The notes under the pieces are model-generated. The model saw only the letters and a list, made by a program, of their open reading frames with translations, ran no database searches and was not told where the DNA came from. The position numbers were made by a program, and so were the translations under genes. DNA of 64,000 nt from Bemisia tabaci. Its lineage: Eukaryota; Arthropoda; Insecta; Hemiptera; Aleyrodidae. The stretch's first letter is position 1; each line of letters begins with the position of its first letter. Location: contig NC_092794.1 of assembly GCF_918797505.1 (NCBI RefSeq), forward strand, positions 74,499,345 through 74,563,344. The letters run 5' to 3'. Below are positions 34,517 to 44,869 of this stretch, piece after piece.

Positions 34517-34815
34517 CCAAGTACCAAAAGCGAGTGTCGGTTTCCGTAATCTAAGTCGAAGAGTCCGTTTGTTTCCATGGTTACCGAGGCATATGTTATT
34601 GGGTTTTTTGACATTGTACATTTTTTCCGAGGATCGGGGAGTCAGCCCGATGCCCCAACCCCCAACCTGGAGGACCAGGGTTTGATTTCGGAGTTACCTC
34701 TCCTAGACAGGTTGCTTCCACCACAGCTAAGAGCCCAGTCCACCCACCCCCTTTGAGGCAGGGGCTACCACCAGGATTGCTAAACCTGTGACAGTACAGT
34801 CCCCCCATACAGTCC
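34517..34815 (-). mobile_element. RTE-like LINE, copy 2, 5' region
   Basis: Continues LINE copy 2 after the LTR element. It matches copy 1 at 2118-2260 and 3367-3536 without the 1106-bp TIR element, so it is the empty site for that insertion (near 34652-34672). Confidence 0.9.
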
Positions 34816-35138
34816 AATCTCAAATAACTTTTAAAAAATCTTGACTTCAGTTTTTGCAATCCAAGAGACTTGGGCAGAAAAAATCCTATTGCGATGACAA
34901 GTGAGAGGCTCCGTGCTTGAAGGTTGATAGCGGAATTTTGCATAGTTCCTACTTGAAAATTCTCAGTTTGGACATTTACCTACTATTTTAGGTACCTGAT
35001 GAGCGAGAAGATCTCAATTCCTTGATTTTTTATTTTGAAATATTCAGATTGTTAGGAAAGTACTCGATTGTCCACGGTTCGCTTTTCACAAGGATGATTT
35101 CACATGAGAAATTGTGCCACCATAAAATATTATCTATA

Positions 35139-35936
35139 CAGGGTGATCCAAAAGTCCCTTCCACCCCCTCTAGCTTTTCACCTAATTGAGGTAGAGATTT
35201 GAAACTTGGGGGATATTCCTAGGTCAAAGGGAGCTACTTTTTGGCCCCCCTAAAATTTTCAGGAGAGCCCCCCTTGGGGGGGCAACGGCCCCCAATTTTT
35301 AATTTTCAAATGGGAAGACCCCCTTTATGATAGCTCGTTCGAAAGAGCATAAAAAAGAAAACTTTTCGCGCAAACCCGAAGTCAATATCTCAAACCGTTT
35401 CAAAATGGCGGCCGGTTAAAGTTCATAATGGCCGAAAATTCACACCGGTTATTTGTCGATGGATTTGCGATTTCTAAAAAAAAATCAATTTTTGGTCATT
35501 TTGAACTTTAAGCGGCGGCCATTTTGGAAATTTCGGTTTTTTTTTTTAAATCTAACGTCAAATTCGTTTTTCTCGTGTCAAAATACCCCTACAAATCGAT
35601 TTTCGCGCAAATCCATCGACAAATAACCGGAGTGAATTTTCGGCCATTATGAACTTTAACCGGCCGCCATTTTGAAACGGTTTGAGATATTGACTTCGGG
35701 TTTGCGCGAAAAGTTTTCTTTTTTTATGCTCTTTCGAACGAGGTATCACAAAGGGGGTCTTCCCATTTGAAAATTAAAAGTTGGGGGCCGTTGCCCCCCC
35801 CAAGGGGGGCCCCTGAAAATTTTAGAGGGGCCAAAAAGTAGCTCCCTTTGACCTAGGAGTATCCCCTAAGTTTCAAATCTTTACCTCACTTAGGTAAAAA
35901 GTTAGAGGGGGTGGAAGGGACTTTTGGATCACCCTG
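35139..35936. mobile_element. Mariner-like foldback element, 798 bp
   Basis: The ends are CAGGGTGATCCAAAAGTCC and its exact complement, each next to TA (35137-35138 and 35937-35938), giving the TA duplication of Tc1/mariner. Arms of roughly 335 bp surround a 125-bp centre. No transposase. Related to 7608-8300. Confidence 0.92.
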
Positions 35937-36739
35937 TATATTTAATATCCTAAGGCCTTTTTTGGCCTTCTACAGTTTGTGCTAATTCGATCTCGGACAG
36001 TACTAGACCGATTTTCCTCGGATTTGTTTTAAATGAAAGCTCTTAGGCTGTAGACGTGCCAACATCCATCGGTTTTTCGATTTGCGCGACCGACGTTGCA
36101 AAATTTACCTCGATTTGATAACGACATATTTGCATTTTTGACGCTGGGCGAGTCATATGGTTGGGGGACCTCCCACCCTCTGATTTTCCGTTTCCCTCTC
36201 CAGGTAAACCCATCCCTACCTGCTCACAACACGTGTCACCCTTCTACCCTGGCATGGGTCCTATGACAGTATCACTCCCTTCCGTATGGTGTCCGACTCG
36301 GAACACCTGCTATGCATTTCCTTCATTGCATTGCTCATAATGAGTTCTCGCTTCGTCCATGTTTCTTATCGGTGCGTCTAGAGTTTTGCTCTCTTGATTT
36401 TGTCTTTAGTTTTTTTTTTTTACAAGAAAATTACTTAATTTTGATGAGTATTTTTCAGAAGATAATTTTCCTTTTCACGGCAGCACAGGTTTTATTAATA
36501 ATTAACTTTTGTGAAGCAGCTTATGTATTCTTCCAAGAGTATCAGTGATCAATCTTCACCCTTTCGCACCGTTAAATTTTCAGAAAGTGTTTTGATTTTC
36601 TTTTACAGGAGTGTTTTTTATTTTTCAAGGATGTTTCTTTATCTAGAAGTAGGTGGTTATCATTATTAGTTTCTTATTCTTTGTTTTCGAATTTATCATT
36701 TTGCCACCAGGAAGTCCTCTAATTACTTGTGGTAGCAAA

Positions 36740-36812
36740 ATTTGGCTCGCCTCGCGAGGGGGCTAGCCCCCGGCTAGCGGCGCAAGCGAGCATAGCGAGC
36801 TGAAGCAGCTAG
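36740..36812 (+). mobile_element. Possible Helitron 3' end
   Basis: GC-rich, hairpin-forming sequence (GGGGGCTAGCCCCC at 36757-36770, AGCTGAAGCAGCT near the end) terminates in CTAG followed by T. No matching TC-starting 5' end was found. Confidence 0.38.
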
Positions 36813-37648
36813 TACTACTTAAAACACAAATGAATTTTGACATGATACAGGTCAAAACTCTACTAAACATAGTATACCAAGTCCTCTCTCAGATCACCAA
36901 TGAGAATATTTACAATTGGACCAATAAATGTTTACATAACATGAACGTACAAGGACTAGCGATAATTTTAAGAACGCCAAGGTTACGTATTATAGCTACG
37001 TATTATAGCCTTTCATACCCCAACGTACTAATCAAGGGTACCAGATGAAATGTAATGCATACCATAAAATATAAAAGATGAAATGAATTTTCATAGGAGT
37101 AGAATGAAGCGGAAACTTACCAAGCAACTGTCCTGAGAACAAACCAGAAGGAATGAAGTAACTGCAGTTAGATGGAAAATGTTCAAGAGTAGGTATTTAG
37201 TCACACACCGCTTTAGGAAGTTATTGTTCATCATTCACTTTCAGAATAATTGGACATACCACAGATTCTCCCCTCAAAAACTAGGATGAATGGGCACAAT
37301 CTTTCATGAGCTTCAAAAACTAAGGAGCGATTATAAATTGTATTGGGCGGTAACCACCGCATATTACTTCATTACTGCGCACAGTATTCAATGTGACTAT
37401 AAGTAGGAGAGGATGAATTTGAACTGTTAGATTTTTAAACAAAGCTGAGGCACAATAGATGTGATCATGCCAATTTGTTTAAAAAATTGTACAGCTGCTA
37501 AGTAATCAAGCAAATGGATCTTGCTATCATGAGAATTAGAGGTTATGGTGCCATTTCACACTTGTTAGACCTCGCCGCAACAGCTAATATTAACCGACTC
37601 AGAAAATTCACTTGCACAAAGGAGTAAAACTGGTGAAGAAGACTTTAC

Positions 37649-37816
37649 CTGAACATTGAGAAACCTTATTTCATTTAATAGTGGAAGGAAAACATTTTGG
37701 GTCTGTGAGATCAGGTCACTTAATTCAGAGAAAGCACTATGAGAGACAATAATGGATATCATATCTTTTGTCAGAGGAAGGCGGTAATCCGATCTATAAC
37801 TAACAACTTCAGACAT
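37649..37816 (-). CDS. Putative first coding exon of an unidentified gene
   Basis: A minus-strand frame from ATG 37816 encodes 56 residues (MSEVVSYRSDYRL...RFLNVQ) and ends at a CAG/GTAAAG donor. Composition is protein-like, with no low complexity. A possible later exon ends at a strong GTAAGT donor near 37117. I do not recognise the product. It lies in the 19.5-kb intron of the zinc-finger gene on the same strand, so it could be a nested gene or an alternative start, or chance. Confidence 0.3.
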
Positions 37817-38629
37817 CTTATTGATGCTATAATTTGTACCACTCTGTTTTCAAGAATGAAAAATGAAATCCATGAGTCTCTAGTTTCCAAATAGGTTGAC
37901 ACGCACAAGTGATCTGAGCTACAAACGAGTTGAATGCTGCAGTGATAAGCAGGGCAGAGGGTTTGTTTACTGCGAACGCTGTCGAATGAAATTTGGGAAT
38001 TCCCACATGGGAAATCCCATAGTGTGCGACTGGCCGGACGCGGCATTTTACAAATAACCTGATTTCAACCAATTTTTAAATGCAAATATCTCCGATAGTC
38101 GCAAAAAGTCGCAAAAGTTCTTTGGCAGGATTGAAGTTGGGCCTACGTAGAATGAGAAAATGCTGACCACCCAGAGTATTATTCCTAGTTATCGAGAAAA
38201 GTTTATCTAAAGTTGACAACCAAGATACTGTGTATTTCTTATGGGACAGGTTCCTCTCGGTCGAATTAACCTCCACTTCAAACTCATATTCAAATGTGTT
38301 TTTGGAAGAAAATAGAGAAAACAAGTTTACCCTTGTGTCAGAAATGTTGTTCTGATCATGAATATCATAACAATATTTGGAAATTTAGCAATTCAATTTT
38401 CGATTTTTGTCCATGGGATGCCGCACTTTGCGTTGCGCTATGGCGCTCCCGCTTTGCTCCTGGTGTATCTCATTGCGCGCACCATTCTTGGGTGTTTTAT
38501 GGCTTTTTTATTGCAGATAAGACCGAACAGACGAAATTTTTGCCCTTTGCATCCGTAAATCGGCGTGTTCCATGGTAAAACAGTGTTGTTTTTTTATCTG
38601 AAAACCTAAATTTTCAACCTGTCATTCAA

Positions 38630-38765
38630 GTCGTTTGAGCACCAGGTAAAAATCGTTTTTAATTTTCTTCCTTGCACGTAGCTTCTAATCTATCCACACA
38701 TCAACTTTAAAGACCAAGACCTCCTTCGAATTCAAAAATTTAAAAAATGAGGAACACCCTACCCC
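38630..38765 (-). repeat. Dispersed repeat, copy 2
   Basis: Reverse-complement homologue of 22280-22436, ending near CACCCTACCCC. Confidence 0.7.
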
Positions 38766-39436
38766 ACAGCCCACGCTTCCTACTCATGGTGTACATTAGG
38801 TATAGGGGGCACATGACAAAATTTTGCCCTGGGCGCCAAGTGCACGAAGGCCGGCCCTGATATGTATACTTAACCTCTACGGCAAAAGAAACCTTAATCC
38901 ACAGATATTTACCAAGTCACTGATGACACAGCATAGAGTAAATTTCTACGATGATTTTGGGATGGGACTTGCACAAAAATGTCCATCCAGACCACATCCA
39001 CGATGGTTTGAAGTGAATGGCTTAAAATTGTAGTGACGAAAGAGAGCTATTCAAATTCCCGTTTGCCATTTTCAGGATACAAAACTGCCTGATAATAACA
39101 TAACTTTGCCCCTTTGCCCTTACTTTAGGCACTATGACACAAATAATTTGCAACTTATTGTTCAGGAACCTTGAGTTTTCTATTTAAATTTCACAATCGA
39201 ATTTTTAGACTTCAGCTGCTCAACTGAAAATTTAACCACTGTAGAGTGAGGACCTTTTTTTTTTCTAACGAACCACATATGTTAACAGAAATTTAAAACA
39301 CAATGATAACACCATAAATTCATCACACCTTCTATCTGGTAATATCCCTTAAAAGTACAAATCACTGTTTGTTCCTGAATTGCAAGAACTGATTTTTTGT
39401 GATTTCTATCCTTTTTTTATAAACTTCTGATGCATT

Positions 39437-41125
39437 CTTAAAAGCAAATTTTCGTTCGTTAACTGTTGACAAAATCCGTATACAGGTTCCCAAGTCATCA
39501 AAACAAAGAGCGACGCTAAAAACGACCGTTTTTTGGCACAATTTGGGCCAGCGGGGATTTTTCTGAAACCGGGCCCAAACGATACCTTATGATACCCTAA
39601 AACTCTGGTAAAAATTTTAGCTTGAGTATACGCACGGTTTTTGAGAAATGAGGGGGCAAAGTTGCCAAATCGCCATCATTCTGGACAGCATTTCTACAGC
39701 AAAAAGACGGGAAAAATGGACGAAAAAGTTACACCTTTGATGGGTTTCGGCTGTAAATGTTCTCATTGGGCCCCCAAGCATTTAACTGTGTTCAGTTTCA
39801 AAAATTTAGGTCGCACAGTGGTTCAAAATGGGGAGAAATCGTCGACAAATCAGGATTCTTTGTTCAATTTTTAGAAGTGGAAGTAAAATTGTCGGTCTGC
39901 TGCAGTTTTCATGGCTAACAATGTTCTTATTGGTCATCAATGCATGAAATTGTGTTCAGCTTCACAAATTTACATCGCACAGCGGTCAAAAATGGGGTAA
40001 TTAGTGGACAAATTATGATCCTCTGTCAAACTTTTTATAAATGAAGTGAAACTGTTGGTCTCCAATAGACTTTAGATCCTGGAAAAAATTTTTAAATTCT
40101 TTTTTTGACTATTTAAATCTTTTTTAAATTTTTTTTCTCCATTTTTCCTTCTTTCTTTTAAATTTCTGAAAGTTTGCATATTTTATTGAGATACTGCTAC
40201 AAAGTCTATTCTATAACAACGTTCTATAAACAAAACGGTCTGACATGTAGTAATAATAAAGAAAATTAAAAACATGAATTTTTCCGGGATCGAAAGTCCA
40301 CTGGGGACCAACAGTTTCACTTCATTAATAAAAGGTTTGACAGGGGATCATAATTTGTCCACTAATTCCCCCATTTTTGACCGCTGTGCGATGTGAATTT
40401 GTGAAGCTAAACACAATTACATGCATCGATGACAAATAAGAACATTGTTAGCCATGAAAACTGCAGCAGACCGACAATTTTACTTCCACTTCTAAAAATT
40501 TAACAAAGAATCCTGATTTGTCGACGATTTCTCCCCATTTTGGACCACTGTGCGACCAAAATTTTTGAAACTGAACACAGTTAAATGCTTGGGGGCCCAA
40601 TGAGAACATTTACAGCCGAAACCCATCAAAAATGTGACTTTTTCGTCCATTTTTTCCGTCTTTTTGCTGTAGAAATGCTGTCCAGAATGATGGCGATTTG
40701 GCAACTTTGCCCCCTCATTTCTCAAAAACCGTGCGTATACTCAAGCTAAAATTTTTACCAGAGTTTTAGGGTATCATAAGGTATAGTTTGGGCCCGGTTT
40801 CAGAAAAATCCCCGTTTGCCCAAATTGTGCCATTCTTGGCGGCTCTCTTTTCGTTCTACGGTTGTGATTAAATGGGCGTGGCCTAGCTTTTCCCGCCAAA
40901 TTGCTCATACTTAGGTATAATTTGATTTTCGTCAACAATTTACAGTTTTGTAAACATGCTCCAGACCACGTTATCGAACCTGTTGAAGATTCTGGTTGAG
41001 TGAGTGAAACCTATTTGCGGTCCCTTAAACAGGCCACCGGGCTCTGATTGGTTGATGAAAATACCAACTTCATTAATGCGCAGGACAACTGTCTACAGGT
41101 TTTGTTAACAGTTGATGAATGAAAA
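39437..41125 (+). repeat. Older dispersed repeat split by a foldback insertion
   Basis: 39437-39507 plus 40848-41125 match, when joined, the complement of 44100-44450. Shared blocks include CAGGCCACCGGGCTCT and GGTTGATGAAAATACCAA. The 44.1-kb copy shows the uninterrupted site. Confidence 0.78.
39508..40847. mobile_element. Foldback element, 1340 bp
   Basis: Arms of about 540 bp (39530-40065 and 40290-40840) are highly similar; a 77-codon frame recurs in both (39641-39874 and 40492-40725). The ends read GAGCGACGC and GAGAGCCGCC. It is inserted in the older repeat. The duplication could not be fixed. Confidence 0.82.
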
Positions 41126-41383
41126 TTTGCTTTAAATTTGTATGCGGAGGAGATTATTGAAAATCTTATCATAAAATTACAATACATTATGAGGTCTATG
41201 CTTCCAAACGAACTTAGTGTCTGCAATTCTTTCTATTTTATGGACCTATCAGCTAGACCCAATCAGCTAGCCTATTCAATGTCATTCGTACTGCTATCAG
41301 TAAGTATTGATGCTACCGAGTTGTTATTATTTCTTCATACTTCTTGTTACAAAAGATTAGTGGTAGTTTCCTAAAAGGCTTAC

Positions 41384-41730
41384 CGGTTTATAATGATGAA
41401 ACTGGGTGTGCTTGGTCAATTCTTCTTTCCGTAAAAACGAGGTGGGACATTCAGGACAGGGAAAAGGACGAGGAGCTCCTGTATGAAGTTTCTCATGTCG
41501 TGTAAGTTTGTCTTTACGATTGAATGGAATGAAGCAAACTGAACAGATCCACGATTTGACGCCAGTATGTACCACTTCATGCCGCTTCAGGTCACTACGG
41601 GTGCCAAACATTTTTCCGCAATCCTCGCAAGTGTGAGGCCTGTTTCCAGTGTGAATTCGAGCGTGTTTGTTCAAGTTGGTGCTCCGGGTGAATGATTTTT
41701 TGCAAATTGAACATTCATACGGCCTGATTC
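41384..41730 (-). CDS. Zinc-finger gene, exon with four C2H2 fingers
   Basis: The acceptor TGTTTTTGCCAG ends at 41731 and the GTAAGC donor follows 41384. The first two bases complete a glycine codon begun in exon 51506-51755, giving the canonical linker HTGIRPYEC across the splice. Four fingers follow: YECSIC, HTCEDC, WICSVC and FPCPEC, with HTGNRP, HTGVKS and HTGAPRP linkers. The exon ends in phase 0 after HHYKP. The fingers would contact DNA in the nucleus. Confidence 0.9.
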
Positions 41731-42292
41731 CTGGCAAAAACAACAAGAGACACAAAACTAATTTTAAACTGAGTCCTTCTCAGTGTGTTTTCATACCGCA
41801 CATCGAATCCTATTCAGAGTCATTTCAAGACGAATTCTTTTCAATTCAAACTTTAATCAACATACACTGACCTGTTATTTTTCCATTAGGTGGAGATGGG
41901 CAATTAAATTCCTCAACACCCAGAATGAACTTTTTTATGAAATTGATCACTCACGGTGAAAATTTAGTGGTGGGCATTGACTAAAATTCTTACACTGACA
42001 TTGATTCTTCAGACAGCCACTTACCATTTTGTCTTCACTATTGTGATTAGAATTAATTTCACGATTGAAGTTGTGAGTTTTTTTAAGGTTTAGGCAGTGC
42101 ATGAAAGCACACTTAATGCGAACGCTATAGGTACTTTCAACATTGAATGTAATGAACCTATTACGCTTCTCCACTTCTCGGATGGAGAAAGAGATTTACT
42201 ACCATAAACGTACTGAGATATGACCAAAACTTAGATCTAAAAAAAACTAAATTTTCAATCTTAAGGAACACAATTAACTTAAATTACACAAA

Positions 42293-43416
42293 CCCAAGTA
42301 GCATGAATTGCAATTTCATTGCAATGGATGGTGAGTTGATTGCAATTTTTGCTTGTTGCCTGTACATTCATTTGAAGGCGCTGAAAAAGTTGCAATTTTA
42401 TTGGAATGAACTTGCAAGAAATGTAGGTTATGCTTGTTGCCTAACCTTCTTTTTCAAGGCACTATAAAGACTGCAATTTCGGTGCGATCATGTTGAAACA
42501 AATTCACGCCATGTGCCTGGCAACCAATTTTCTAGTTGTTTTAAAGTTTTTTCGACTTAAATGTCTCACCAAACCCATATAGCCCAACATATTTTGAAAA
42601 TATTGTCACCTTTATCAAAATATTTTCATGGCAATATTGTAATTAAAATATGTTCAAAATATTTTGAAAATGTTTTTAAAACATTTTAAAGGAATATTTT
42701 GAAAATTTTTACAAAAAATATTTTTAAAATAATTCAAAAATATTGCCTGTAAACATGCATGTTAAAAACTTCCTTAAGAAAGTTTTGAAAATAATCCTTA
42801 AGAAAGTTTTGAAAATATTCTAAAAATATTTTTTGAAAATATTTTTAAGTTCTCAAGTTAGTATGTGGTGTAATTTACACCGTTGTAAATTTAGTGTAAG
42901 TACCTATTACGTGATATCGAAAAAAAAAATAACACAAAAAAAATAAATAATAGGCAAAAGAAAGAAGCCTGAGAAAAACGGCGTTAATCAAATCTATGAT
43001 GAAAGTTGAGCCGCGTACTGACGCAATGCATGCTATAACAGCCTTAACAGACGTGATTTCAACCCTGCTCACCATCAGCTCCCTGTGGCTCAGTGGAAGA
43101 GTGCTCCGCTATGACATTCGCGGGTCGGGTTCAAGCCCACTCAAGGCGTCCGGTATTTTATGCTGCTAAACGTCGTAGGACATTAGGTAAGTATGGGTTC
43201 GAATTATTCTAATTTCCCCGGAAAATTTAGGGGTTGAAATTTAAAGGTCGTCAATATTGAAATTTCTTTGCAAAAAAAAAAAAAATTGCAACTTTTTTAC
43301 AATGAGGGGGTCAGATGTTGTAAAATAATTGCAATTTTCTTACAAGAAAGTTGAAATCATCTGGAAATTTTATTTCATTTAAATTGCAATTTTTTCGTTG
43401 CAAAATGCTACTTGGG
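42293..43416. mobile_element. TIR element with tRNA-like module and palindromic word arrays, copy 2
   Basis: The element is 1124 bp with CCCAAGTAGCAT ends identical to those of 2261-3366 and an AA on each side. Word arrays differ from copy 1: TTGCAA/GCAATT words near both ends (42300-42500 and 43255-43400) and a central AAAATATTTT array (42580-42850). A loose duplication of about 89 bp lies near 42352-42480. The tRNA-like module sits at nearly the same distance from the right end as in copy 1. There is no transposase frame. Confidence 0.85.
43079..43145 (+). other. tRNA-like module inside TIR element copy 2
   Basis: A perfect A box, TGGCTCAGTGG (43086-43096), and a B box, GGTTCAAGCCC (43128-43138), are 31 nt apart, exactly as in copy 1. 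The following TCCGG-ATTTTA...CGTC...AGGAC pattern is also shared. The anticodon arm does not fold well. Confidence 0.6.
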
Positions 43417-44099
43417 AATCTCTTCATCCAACTCACCTGCTTTCATTTATTTGGAAAATTGATTTTTTTTTTTTTTTTTTCAAATGACTAGAGTAAAAAA
43501 AAATTGAGGACGGATCTGATACAATTCCTGATTTATTTCTTCTTTTGCTGTGATCATATGTGCAACATATCTCACTTTCTTTAAAACTGATTTCAACAAA
43601 TTGCTTTCGTAAAGCCGATACTGTAATTAAAAAAAAATTGTTCTTGAATCCTGAAAATGAGGTCCTTAACTAAAAGGCCGAACACATTTAGGAGTCGAGT
43701 GCATTGCGATAAGTTAAATTTGAGTGCTTTTGCCTTTGCTTGCATGGAAACAAGTAACAATAGTCTATTCCTGGCAAAAGAGTAAAGACAGCTTTGATAA
43801 AGCACATTGGTATTGTCTGGTATAGTAGCTAAAGAGAAGCAATAGGTACTCTGTGAAGGGCACATAATAAACTCAAACGTCTTTCGTGAGGGGAAAAGGA
43901 CACAGCTAATTCTCAGACATAACAATAAATTGGCTGAAATTAGCTTCGCTTAGCGCTAGAAATTCTTATAACTGAAGAGAGCTTTTTTGCTGAAATAAAA
44001 ACCTTCGTGTTCTGACCTCAAGCCTGCTTGATAGTTCATAGCTCCTCCAACACATCTTTATTCAGAATGTTCATAATTACTGATAACAGAAATAAACAC

Positions 44100-44450
44100 A
44101 ACAGGCAAATTTTCATTTGTCAACTACTAACAAAATCCGTAAACAGTTGTCCTGCACGTTAACGAATTTGGTATTTTCATCAACCAATTAGAGCCCGGTG
44201 GCCTGTTTACAGGACTGTTGATGGGTTTTACTCTTCCAACGAGAATCGTCGACAGGTTCGATAACATGGTCCAGAGCACGTTTACGAAACCGTAAACTGT
44301 TAACGAAAATTAAATTACTCTTAATTACGGGCAATTTGGTGGGAAAGGCTAGGCCACACTCATTTAATCACAACCGGAGAACGAAAATTTATTTTGATGA
44401 CGTATTTGGGAAACTGTTCATGAATTTCGTCAGCAAGTGACGAACGAAGA
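44100..44450 (-). repeat. Dispersed repeat, uninterrupted copy
   Basis: Inverted homologue of the repeat interrupted at 39508-40847. Confidence 0.78.
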
Positions 44451-44757
44451 TTTGCTTCACGTTTCATATGATAACAGCAACAGAGGCAATTTTTCATGTT
44501 ATATTCTAGTCACAGACATTATCAGGTGCCTGCCTATTTGTAGAGGGGACATAGTCTAAATCATGTTGTGCTCTTACATGATGCTTGGAGGAGCTCTCTC
44601 TTGAACTGAAGGCGAATTGGAGTCAGGGAGCATGTTTTGGGGATGTTCTGTGTAGTGATGAGATCAATACTTGTGGAGGATCAAGTTTACAATCATATTA
44701 ACTTGATACCCCTAGTTCAGTTGCCAGGTTGCCCCTTAAGTTAGCGTCAGCCCCCCC

Positions 44758-44863
44758 AGCGTCAGTTTGCGAGTGTATGACAGCATCCTCAGTCAAAAGA
44801 TGGCCCTGATTCAGGGGCCATCTTTTGACTGAGGATGCTGTCATACACTCGCAAACTGACGCT
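44758..44863. repeat. Perfect 48-bp-stem hairpin
   Basis: 44758-44805 and 44816-44863 are exact reverse complements, starting AGCGTCAGTTTGCG, around a 10-base loop (CTGATTCAGG) that can itself pair. The total length is 106 bp. No TIR features or duplications are evident. Confidence 0.95.
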
Positions 44864-44869
44864 GCTGCT

